This document shows positions 36,470 through 43,459 of a stretch of DNA of 64,000 nucleotides, in pieces. The notes beneath the pieces were generated by a model. That model was not told where the DNA came from and made no database searches. It was given only the letters and a program-made list of their open reading frames with translations. The position numbers and the translations under genes are program-made. Position 1 is the stretch's first letter. Each line of letters starts with the position of its first letter. The stretch comes from Acinetobacter gerneri DSM 14967 = CIP 107464 = MTCC 9824 (GTDB lineage: Bacteria > Pseudomonadota > Gammaproteobacteria > Pseudomonadales > Moraxellaceae): NCBI RefSeq assembly GCF_000368565.1, contig NZ_KB849545.1, positions 298,304 to 362,303 on the forward strand, written 5' to 3'.

Positions 36470-36946
36470 ATGAAAGGCAATCGTGAAGTCATCAATCAAC
36501 TTAATCAGGTGCTTTATCACCATTTAACTGCAATTAATCAGTATTTTTTGCATTCACGTATGTTTAATGACTGGGGAATTGAAAATTTGGGTTCTGCTGA
36601 GTACAAAGAATCAATTCGTCAAATGAAACATGCAGATAAAATTATTGAACGTATTTTATTTTTAGAGGGCTTACCAAATCTACAACATTTAGGGAAATTG
36701 TATATTGGTCAGCATACTGTTGAAGTTCTAAACTGTGATGTGCGCAAAGTAAAAGAAAATATCGAAGCTGAAAAAGCCTTGATTGCACTTGCTGAAGAAA
36801 AACTCGACTACGTGACTCGTGATCTTGTTCGCGATATTTTAGAACATGAAGAAGAATATTGGGATTGGCTCACTACCCAACTTGATCTCACTGAAACTGT
36901 AGGCATCGAAAATTATATTCAAAGCCAAATTGGTGACAATGACTAA
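36470..36946 (+). CDS. bfr: Bacterioferritin, haem-type subunit lacking most ferroxidase ligands
   Basis: A 158-residue ferritin-like four-helix protein that aligns without gaps to E. coli Bfr. The haem ligand Met52 and diiron-site His54 are present (QMKHAD), but four of six ferroxidase ligands are replaced: Glu18 by His, Glu51 by Gln, Glu94 by Val and His130 by Tyr; only Glu127 and His54 stay. In Neisseria and Pseudomonas putida, such haem-binding, ferroxidase-poor subunits work in mixed 24-mers with a partner that has an active centre. A second bfr elsewhere in the genome is therefore predicted. The ATG at 36470 is chosen for GGAG upstream and the canonical MKG start. bfd lies just upstream. 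Confidence 0.93.
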   Translation: MKGNREVINQLNQVLYHHLTAINQYFLHSRMFNDWGIENLGSAEYKESIRQMKHADKIIERILFLEGLPNLQHLGKLYIGQHTVEVLNCDVRKVKENIEAEKALIALAEEKLDYVTRDLVRDILEHEEEYWDWLTTQLDLTETVGIENYIQSQIGDND

Positions 36947-36970
36947 AAAATGCACGACATTTCCAAGTCA

Positions 36971-37000
36971 AAAAAAGTCCCTCAATCGAGGGACTTTTTT
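36971..37000. terminator. Terminator between bfr and the pilin glycosyltransferase gene
   Basis: AAAAAAGTCCCTC / GAGGGACTTTTTT perfect stem with an AATC loop, between convergent genes. Confidence 0.88.
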
Positions 37001-37017
37001 ACGACCATATAAAGATA

Positions 37018-38667
37018 CTACTTTGCAGCCGATTGTGCTGGTGCAAGCAACTCCTCAATTGTGATGGTCTGTCCATATAGATGCTGCAAAATCCACAATT
37101 GTTGTTGTGCTTCTTGAATCTTGCCATTATATGCCAAGAGTTTTGCATAACGTTTCAGATCATAAGAAGAAGCATTATTTTGCACCATCGGTTTAAGCTC
37201 AGCCAATTTCTCATCAGAAACATGACTCATCGGATCTAGCTCAACCCATTCGATACGATTTTTAAACTGGGTCAACAAAATAATTGGCTTATCTAAGCTC
37301 GAATCTTCTTGCTTGATTAGCTTATTTTGAACAGCGCCGACATCATAAAGTTGTTGGCGATACACATCAAAATCCCAGCAAACAATAGCAACGATAACAA
37401 CGCCAGTGGCAACTCCACCACGCAATATCCACGGCTTCAATGTCAAAGCAGGTAAATACTTATACTGAGCTTGGATGATTCCCAATAAAAAGCCCATAGG
37501 CAATAAGAAATAAGCGTAATGGATCGGATACTCTAGCATGGCATGAATCAAGATCGCACAAACCATCAAACTGGCAATAATCGAGATATTATCTTTTACC
37601 CCGCGATTTAGCCAAAACAACCACAGCACAAAATATGCAATGATGAGCAATGCGATAATGACTCCATTCCATACGGTCAAATCTAAAATGAGATTATGCG
37701 CACTCTTGATCCATTCATGATTTGGAAATTGCTGATACACAGTCATTTGCGCCAAACTGGTTTGATTCCAGCCATAACCAAACCATGGCTGTTCAGCAAT
37801 GGCATACAACATCTGATGCCACATATCTAAACGTAGATAGCCTGAAGTTGCACGCTCTACCGCACTACTGGTCTGCACCATATCTTGTTTAGACAATAGC
37901 TCCACATAGCTGGTCAGCATTGGTAAAATCGCAATACAGACAGCAAATACACCCACCCAAAGCAACATTTTAGGGAGAGTTAAGCGTTTATTCTGTCTAA
38001 ACTGTTTAATCGCCCAGTAAATCAAGCTAAATAAACACACGACCCAAGCTGTTCTTGATTGGGTCAACGCAATGCTAAAAATGATCAACAATGAAGATGG
38101 AATCAAGATCCATAACGAAGCTTTTCGAGTTTCATACAGATATAAGCCAGCAAATAAACCAATGCTTAAAAATGTAGCGAGATTATTCGGTTGACCAAAA
38201 TTGGCATATGGACGATTGCCAACGAACCGCATCACTAAATTTGCAATAGGTGCATAATCAAGCCATTGTATGATGGCCATAATGCCTGAAATAACGGCTG
38301 TCACCAACATTGCCAAAGAAAAAACACTAAAGGTTTTTTCTCTATTGAGTTCACTATTTGCTAAGTTATAGGCTGCAATGATCATCAAAAAGAACATCAA
38401 TAGATACGATGAACACAGCAAGGCATTACCAAAATCAATCACTAAGCCACAAGCCCACTGAATCATTGGAATCAGAACAATTAGAAATCCAAAATATTGT
38501 GCTTTAGGGATCTTAAATGGCGCTCTAAAAAAAGCAGCTAAAAGTGCCAATCCAGAAGCAAAAGTCAGTACGTCCCCATAGAAAATAGCCCATGGTTTGT
38601 AGTGAATCGGCAATAGATAAGCAAGGCAAAGTAAAAGCAGTGAGATTAGAAGCATGAATGCTTTCAT
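37018..38667 (-). CDS. pglL: PglL/TfpO-type O-oligosaccharyltransferase, probably pilin-specific
   Basis: Transfers a lipid-linked glycan to serine or threonine of a protein in the periplasm. The 549-residue protein has about ten to twelve membrane helices and the Wzy_C ligase core: ALTQSRTAWVVCLFSLIYWA and, in the large periplasmic loop, PWFGYGWNQTSLAQM and WIKSAHNLILDLTVWNG with the key histidine. The soluble C-terminal tail matches the PglL_C layout (Wzy_C_2). Acinetobacter often has two such enzymes: a general one, and one devoted to pilin and encoded right after pilA. This copy lies directly downstream of pilA on the same strand, so the pilin-specific role is likely. Confidence 0.87.
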   Translation of the reverse strand: MKAFMLLISLLLLCLAYLLPIHYKPWAIFYGDVLTFASGLALLAAFFRAPFKIPKAQYFGFLIVLIPMIQWACGLVIDFGNALLCSSYLLMFFLMIIAAYNLANSELNREKTFSVFSLAMLVTAVISGIMAIIQWLDYAPIANLVMRFVGNRPYANFGQPNNLATFLSIGLFAGLYLYETRKASLWILIPSSLLIIFSIALTQSRTAWVVCLFSLIYWAIKQFRQNKRLTLPKMLLWVGVFAVCIAILPMLTSYVELLSKQDMVQTSSAVERATSGYLRLDMWHQMLYAIAEQPWFGYGWNQTSLAQMTVYQQFPNHEWIKSAHNLILDLTVWNGVIIALLIIAYFVLWLFWLNRGVKDNISIIASLMVCAILIHAMLEYPIHYAYFLLPMGFLLGIIQAQYKYLPALTLKPWILRGGVATGVVIVAIVCWDFDVYRQQLYDVGAVQNKLIKQEDSSLDKPIILLTQFKNRIEWVELDPMSHVSDEKLAELKPMVQNNASSYDLKRYAKLLAYNGKIQEAQQQLWILQHLYGQTITIEELLAPAQSAAK

Positions 38668-38793
38668 AATACGTTGTGTTGTCCCAATTTCATGGGATGA
38701 ATTATAAGCTGAATCTTGTAGAGTTTGTATTTTTAAAAATGATAAAAGGTTAGGCTAACCTCACCCCTTATCATCAATTATTATTAAAAAAGA

Positions 38794-39282
38794 TTAACGG
38801 CAAGAAGCTGGTAAATATTTAGCCTCAATACCATCTGTACCTGTAGCGCTTGAGCATTTCCAGGCTTTAACTGATTTTTCAGTTCCACTTACAAAATCAT
38901 CAGCCACCATAGGGACTTCCATTTTGTCATCACTATATGGTGTTAATTCTAGTTTAACTTTCGCCCCTAACTGATTAATATTTTGTGTAGTAACAGTAAT
39001 AACTCCTGATGTTGAAGTATTGATTACTTTGACATATTTAGATAATGCATTAGCACTTGCTTCTCCACACCCAAACCCATCTTTAACAGGAGCTTTATTC
39101 AATCCAGTTTGCGAAGCTTCTGTGATTACAGTTCTACAAGTTGACGCTGCAAGAATCCCCTCTGAAACTTTTGCACGTGCTGTATAATCCTGATAAGCAG
39201 GCAAAGCAAGCGCTGCTAAAATTCCAATAATCGCAACCACGATTAATAACTCAATCAAAGTAAAACCCTTTTGAGTTTGCAT
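38794..39282 (-). CDS. pilA: Major type IV pilin PilA/ComP
   Basis: A 162-residue prepilin with leader MQTQKG, then [32 protein letters not shown], with Glu at +5 and the classical type IVa helix (quoted here as its key parts only: [10 protein letters not shown] and [11 protein letters not shown]). Cysteines are at STCRTV, GFGCGEA, AWKCSSA and PASCR; the last two would form the C-terminal disulphide loop. There is no C-terminal serine, unlike the TfpO-modified pilins of A. baumannii/nosocomialis, so glycosylation, if any, is internal as in ComP of A. baylyi. A sigma-54 promoter lies about 50 bases upstream. The gene for its probable glycosyltransferase follows. Confidence 0.94.
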   Translation of the reverse strand: MQTQKGFTLIELLIVVAIIGILAALALPAYQDYTARAKVSEGILAASTCRTVITEASQTGLNKAPVKDGFGCGEASANALSKYVKVINTSTSGVITVTTQNINQLGAKVKLELTPYSDDKMEVPMVADDFVSGTEKSVKAWKCSSATGTDGIEAKYLPASCR

Positions 39283-39331
39283 AAATTTCCCCTACAAAAT
39301 GTAAAAATGATTAAAAAACGCATTTCTCTAT

Positions 39332-39347
39332 TGCAGGAAGCATGCCA
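39332..39347 (-). promoter_or_regulatory. Sigma-54 promoter of pilA
   Basis: On the minus strand TGGCATGCTTCCTGCA matches the -24/-12 consensus TGGCAC-N5-TTGCA, with GG and GC exactly 12 bases apart. The predicted transcript start is near 39321, leaving a leader of about 40 bases before the pilA ATG. PilS-PilR control is known for pilA in Pseudomonas. Confidence 0.8.
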
Positions 39348-39414
39348 CCTATAATTATTATTATTTTTCAAAAAGTTATAGTTTACTTATTATTTTTTAT
39401 AGCGCCTAAAAAGT

Positions 39415-39443
39415 AAAAAAGTGACAAATTTCGTCACTTTTTT
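39415..39443 (-). terminator. Terminator after the LemA-TPM operon
   Basis: AAAAAAGTGACGAAA / TTTGTCACTTTTTT hairpin with flanking T-run on the minus strand, just after the stop at 39463; it also insulates the pilA promoter. Confidence 0.8.
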
Positions 39444-39462
39444 ACCTATTTTATAAATTCGA

Positions 39463-40023
39463 TTAGTTAAGAATAATCGGACTATTTTCCAGTTCATTTT
39501 CGAGATCACGCTGCTGACCATCATAATAATCAGATAAAATCTCACCAATCTCAGCAACACCGTCGATCAAAGCTTTTCTATAGTTTTTATTCGCAAGCTC
39601 GGAACTGATATGGAGACAGATTTGATCCCATTGTTGTTGAGCTGTGGCTTGATCAATGCCTCGATCTATCACGATTTCAACATTTTTTTCACATAAGTTG
39701 AGATAGAGTAATATTCCACTATTAAACTCCGTATCCCACACACCAAGCTCAGCAAAAAGTTGCTGTGCGCGTAGACGCGTATTGTGATAATAAGCTGTAG
39801 AACACGGAATATGACCTTCGATCACCACTTGAATTTCGCCAACATGACCAAATTCAGCTTGTTTCACTGCTTCAGCAATCGCCATCTGATCAGCTTTGGA
39901 AAAATAACGCTTTGAAGCAGGCATATAGAAAAAATGCTTAAACCATCGTCCTAAACTCGGTTGTACTGTTTCATTGAGTTTTGGCTCAGTAATAATTTCC
40001 GTTGTATCTGTAGTACTTACCAT
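39463..40023 (-). CDS. TPM domain protein (second copy in the operon)
   Basis: A 186-residue protein with a TPM-type (Psb32/YgcG) fold: AIAEAVKQAEFGHVGEIQVV at the start of the domain, then WDTEFNSGILLYLNLCEKNVE and IVIDRGIDQATAQQQW. There is no signal peptide and no membrane segment, so unlike its neighbour it should be cytoplasmic or peripheral. The start overlaps the end of the preceding gene by 7 bases in ATGGTAA, implying translational coupling. The LemA-TPM-TPM arrangement is common, but its function is not settled. Confidence 0.82.
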   Translation of the reverse strand: MVSTTDTTEIITEPKLNETVQPSLGRWFKHFFYMPASKRYFSKADQMAIAEAVKQAEFGHVGEIQVVIEGHIPCSTAYYHNTRLRAQQLFAELGVWDTEFNSGILLYLNLCEKNVEIVIDRGIDQATAQQQWDQICLHISSELANKNYRKALIDGVAEIGEILSDYYDGQQRDLENELENSPIILN

Positions 40024-41108
40024 GATCCTGATGCGCCTCCTCCGCCAAAGCTTCCGCCACCACCACTATAGCCTCCGCCGCCACCGAAGCCACCTCCTCG
40101 ACCACCGCCACCACGTCCTCCTCCAGAGAGAAACATTTGAAATATCAATTGAGCAATCGATGTGATCAAGAGGAAAAATACGCCTACACCCATGATCAGA
40201 CTCATCACAATTCCTGAGCCATAAATCAATCCTGCGGCACAGGCTGCTACACCTGCGGTTGCTGCACTGATTCGATTTCCCACAATAAACGATGCAAAAA
40301 TTCCCACGATTAAAATAATCGCAACAGTAGTCAGTGTATTTTCTTTAGCTTGCTGTTCATGTAGGGCTTGTTCTTGTCTCTCTTTTAGCTCCTGTGCTGC
40401 TTTTTGGGCAACTTCAGGATCTTGGTTGAGGATATTACTGATTTCTGTAATACCTGCTTGAATGCCTTGAGTATATTGATTTTGTTTAAAATATGGTGTG
40501 ATCTGATTTCGTATAATTCGACTCAACACCACATCTGGCAATACACCTTCTAAACCATAGCCACTCAAAATTTGAATTTTATGGTCATTTACAGCAATCG
40601 CCATCAACAAACCATTGTCTTGTGCTTTTGAGCCGAGTTTCCAAGCTTGTGCAACTCGCATTGCATAATCAAAAATATCTTCTTGACCTGTTGTCGGCAC
40701 GATGATTACACCAATCTGCGCTTTTCCTTGATCATGCAATGCTTTAATTTGTTGAGATAAAGCTTGTTTATCTTGTGGATTTAACAAATTTGCCTGATCA
40801 ATAATCGGTTCGTTCAGTGTAGGTAATTGGCGTTCAGTCTGCCCTTCCTGCATATCATTTGCGACTGCATCTGATGCAGGACTTGCACTTTGTTGCGCAG
40901 GTGTAGATTGCTTGCTTTGCGCATTATTTTGTTGCTGATTTTTGATGATTTTATTCATCACAATCGCATCTTCTGTTTCTTGTTCCTGATCGACTGCTGT
41001 CGCGGTTTGGCTATAACTCAGGCTTGAGCAAAAGCCGAGCACAACCAAAGACATGATCGAAAATATCCTGATCATGTCGGAAACAAAAGATGGTTTTTTT
41101 TCTGGCAT
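40017..41108 (-). CDS. YgcG-like TPM domain protein with glycine-rich tail
   Basis: A 363-residue membrane protein. An N-terminal signal or anchor (SIMSLVVLGFCSSLSYSQ) leads to a Gln-rich linker, then a TPM domain: EPIIDQANLLNPQDKQAL, AQIGVIIVPTTGQEDIFDYA, NDHKIQILSGYGLEGVLPD. Two or three hydrophobic helices follow, and the protein ends in a long Gly-rich tail with repeated GGGG and SGGGGSFGGGG blocks and final GSW. The TPM domain is extracytoplasmic in relatives. The ATG at 41108 is chosen over GTG at 41114 because AGGTG is better spaced. It follows lemA by 30 bases. Confidence 0.85.
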   Translation of the reverse strand: MPEKKPSFVSDMIRIFSIMSLVVLGFCSSLSYSQTATAVDQEQETEDAIVMNKIIKNQQQNNAQSKQSTPAQQSASPASDAVANDMQEGQTERQLPTLNEPIIDQANLLNPQDKQALSQQIKALHDQGKAQIGVIIVPTTGQEDIFDYAMRVAQAWKLGSKAQDNGLLMAIAVNDHKIQILSGYGLEGVLPDVVLSRIIRNQITPYFKQNQYTQGIQAGITEISNILNQDPEVAQKAAQELKERQEQALHEQQAKENTLTTVAIILIVGIFASFIVGNRISAATAGVAACAAGLIYGSGIVMSLIMGVGVFFLLITSIAQLIFQMFLSGGGRGGGGRGGGFGGGGGYSGGGGSFGGGGASGSW

Positions 41109-41138
41109 ATCCACACCTATCGCTTTGTTTTGAACAAA

Positions 41139-41726
41139 TTAGAAACTTACGGTTGGTGCTTTATTTGATCCAGCGTCTGCACTAAAGTTTGGTTTAGTTT
41201 TCATGCCAATCACTTTAGCAGTCATAGCTTGAGGGAACTGACGTACATAAGTGTTGTAGTCTTGAACCGTTGTAATATAACGATTACGCGCAACTGCGAT
41301 ACGGTTTTCTGTACCTTCTAATTGTGCTTGCAAGTCTTTAAATTGTTCATTGGCTTTTAGATCTGGATAATTTTCTGTCACTGCCAAGAGACGAGATAAA
41401 GCACCTGTCATTTGTGATTGAGCTTGTTGATATTTTTTAAACAATTCTGGATCATTCAAAACTTCTTTATCTACTTTTAAGCCTGCAACATTGGCACGAG
41501 CTTCTGTGACTTCGGTCAATACTTTTTCTTCATGCGTTGCATAACCTTTCACCACATTGACTAGGTTCGGCACCAAATCAGCACGACGTTGGTATTGGTT
41601 TTCCACCTCAGACCATGATGCTGTCACAGCCTCATCTTTTTGTTGTAGCGTATTATAACCACAACCTGTAAATGTTAATGTGCTAGCCAAAGTCAGCGCA
41701 ACTAAACCTTTCTTGATCATATTCAT
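41139..41726 (-). CDS. lemA: LemA family lipoprotein
   Basis: A 195-residue protein with a lipoprotein-like signal ending LTFTGC at about residue 22 and a long helical LemA domain (QYQRRADLVPNLVNVVKGYATHE, shown here as the RRADLVPNLVNVVKGY core). The end is low in structure. LemA proteins accompany TPM proteins in many bacteria, probably forming a membrane-associated complex; the process is unknown. It is the first gene of the lemA-TPM-TPM operon. Confidence 0.88.
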   Translation of the reverse strand: MNMIKKGLVALTLASTLTFTGCGYNTLQQKDEAVTASWSEVENQYQRRADLVPNLVNVVKGYATHEEKVLTEVTEARANVAGLKVDKEVLNDPELFKKYQQAQSQMTGALSRLLAVTENYPDLKANEQFKDLQAQLEGTENRIAVARNRYITTVQDYNTYVRQFPQAMTAKVIGMKTKPNFSADAGSNKAPTVSF

Positions 41727-41787
41727 TTATTTAGACCTCAAGTATTTCTTTGTATTTGTTCAGATAAAAACATTCTATACAGAATTT

Positions 41788-42648
41788 TTAGACCTTTTGT
41801 TTAATTTCTGATATTAAATGCGAAAATAAATTTGAAATCCCTCTCGCAATTTGGATTGTAAATGATTTAAATTTATACCATTTTGAATATTGAAGATAAT
41901 CTTTGCGCTCGTGGATAAGCTTCGGATTTTGGTAGTTTAAATCTCCTGCCATATCATATAAAAAGATCGGCGTATCCTGTTCATTGCTATATTGAACCAC
42001 TTCAATATTTGCCATATTGAACACAATTTGAGCTGATATTGGATCCTTGTTCACAAATTTAAGTCGTTGATCCATTTGGATTTTACTGTGTTCTAATACT
42101 TGATCAAGATCATATTTTTTCTGATTAAAGCTAATTTTTTCAATATGTGCAATAGGTGCCGCTTTTTTTCCAAAATCTAAACCTAAAACATCATGATTTT
42201 TCAACCAATCTGGCTGTTTCTGTATGGCTAGTTCTGCATCTAAAATTTTGATATGGATCCATTCACTGCCATGATGAATATTTGGATCACGTTTTAAACC
42301 TTGTAAAATCCAATATTTTGCTTTTTCGATTTGCCCATCCAACTCATAAGCCGTTCCTAAATTTGCCGCAGTTTTTGCCAAATTGGGGTGCTGTTTTTCC
42401 AGTTGCGTTAACAGTTGAATGGCTTTTTTATATTGTCCATCATAGATCAAAATGACTGCATAATCATTTTGTTGCGCTACAGTTTTATATGGTTTTTTTA
42501 GATTTTCAGCCAATTTTGCCTTGATCTCCTCTTTGCTTAGACCTCGCCCTAATTCAAAAGCATAAGTATTGATACAGGCAAAAACTGACGGGCTACTTAA
42601 AGAAAGAATGGAAAATAAAATCAAAGCTTTATGTGATAATTTTGTCAT
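41788..42648 (-). CDS. TPR-containing exported protein of unknown function
   Basis: A 286-residue protein with an apparent Sec signal (LILFSILSLSSPSVFA, cleavage before CIN, so possibly a lipoprotein). Two or three TPR-like units follow: VAQQNDYAVILIYDGQYKKA and LAKTAANLGTAYELDGQIEK. The C-terminal third has no motif I know; the extreme end is amphipathic and basic. The ATG at 42648 is chosen because the signal peptide starts there; the frame extends 14 codons further without support. It is separate from the lemA operon (61-base gap, same strand), with which it might still be co-transcribed as first gene. Confidence 0.7.
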   Translation of the reverse strand: MTKLSHKALILFSILSLSSPSVFACINTYAFELGRGLSKEEIKAKLAENLKKPYKTVAQQNDYAVILIYDGQYKKAIQLLTQLEKQHPNLAKTAANLGTAYELDGQIEKAKYWILQGLKRDPNIHHGSEWIHIKILDAELAIQKQPDWLKNHDVLGLDFGKKAAPIAHIEKISFNQKKYDLDQVLEHSKIQMDQRLKFVNKDPISAQIVFNMANIEVVQYSNEQDTPIFLYDMAGDLNYQNPKLIHERKDYLQYSKWYKFKSFTIQIARGISNLFSHLISEIKQKV

Positions 42649-42912
42649 TGTATTGATTGTAATAAAATATAATATGCAATTTAAGCACATTTTTTAATCA
42701 ATAGATACGGCTGATATTTTTAAAAAAATAATATGTTCTAGGGAGTTAATTTAAATTGATTCATATCTTATGTTATTTTTGGATCTAAATATTGAGAGTC
42801 TATTCAGGATTTTGAATCGATATCGTCAAATGCTTCAATTTAATATCTTGTCTTTGGCTTTTAATGTTTTAACGAAATCGGGATGACACGATTCATCTGT
42901 GAATAAGTTGCA

Positions 42913-42937
42913 GTGGATAAGTCAAAAGTTATCCACA
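42913..42937. promoter_or_regulatory. Two inverted DnaA-box-like 9-mers
   Basis: TTATCCACA at 42929-42937 (plus strand) is a perfect consensus DnaA box. GTGGATAAG at 42914-42922 reads CTTATCCAC on the minus strand, overlapping a near-consensus box. No dnaA, dnaN or gidA gene is nearby, so this is not the usual origin context. Confidence 0.35.
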
Positions 42938-43024
42938 ATTTCACCTTAAAATATTAAAGTCTTGGGTAAAAACATAAAACTATATAAGAGCCATACATAA
43001 AAGCTATTCATAAAATCATGCATA

Positions 43025-43052
43025 AAAAAAGCTGTCCTAAGACAGCTTTTTT
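43025..43052 (-). terminator. Terminator after rbfA
   Basis: AAAAAGCTGTC / GACAGCTTTTT stem with a 4-base loop and T-run on the minus strand, 9 bases after the rbfA stop. Confidence 0.88.
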
Positions 43053-43060
43053 ATAGAGAT

Positions 43061-43459
43061 TTACTCTTCGTCTTGTTTTTGCTCAGGCAAATCTTTGACT
43101 GCCTCAGCAATCAGACCAAACATATAGTTACCATAGGCATTGGTTTTGTCATAGTGGAAACGCAAACGAGGCGTTACACGTGTTTTGATACGACGACCCA
43201 ATTCTTGACGCAAGAAACCCGCTGCCTTGTTGAGGACATCTAGAGTTTCTTTGTGCGCTTCTTCATTTTGGTCGTTATCTAACTCACGTCCCATTACTGT
43301 GACATAAACATCGGCATAACCTAGGTCTGGGCTGACTTTCACGCCAGAGATGGTCACAAGACCACCTAGGCGCGGATCTTTAAGCTCCTGACGAATAAGC
43401 TCTGACAACTCACGTTGTACGCTATCCCCCATACGCTTAAGACGCTGACTACCCGCCAT
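43061..43459 (-). CDS. rbfA: 30S ribosome-binding factor A
   Basis: A 132-residue late 30S assembly factor with a KH-type fold. It shows QRLKRMGDSVQRELSELIRQ and DPRLGGLVTISGVKVSPDLGYA, then RVTPRLRFHYDKTN. It is coupled to infB by a one-base stop/start overlap (TAATG) and ends the operon at a terminator. truB, the usual next gene, is elsewhere in the window. Confidence 0.95.
   Translation of the reverse strand: MAGSQRLKRMGDSVQRELSELIRQELKDPRLGGLVTISGVKVSPDLGYADVYVTVMGRELDNDQNEEAHKETLDVLNKAAGFLRQELGRRIKTRVTPRLRFHYDKTNAYGNYMFGLIAEAVKDLPEQKQDEE

Larger units (their letters stand above)
42649..43060. other. Gene-free AT-rich interval
   Basis: 412 bases between a TPR gene and rbfA (both minus strand). 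It holds the rbfA terminator on its right and a pair of DnaA-box-like sequences near 42914-42937. Otherwise I see only AT-rich sequence, which should include the promoter of the TPR gene. Confidence 0.6.

Noticed and set aside
42649-43060. Replication origin
   Set aside because: Only two DnaA-like boxes and no dnaA, dnaN, rpmH or gidA nearby; AT-richness alone is not enough.
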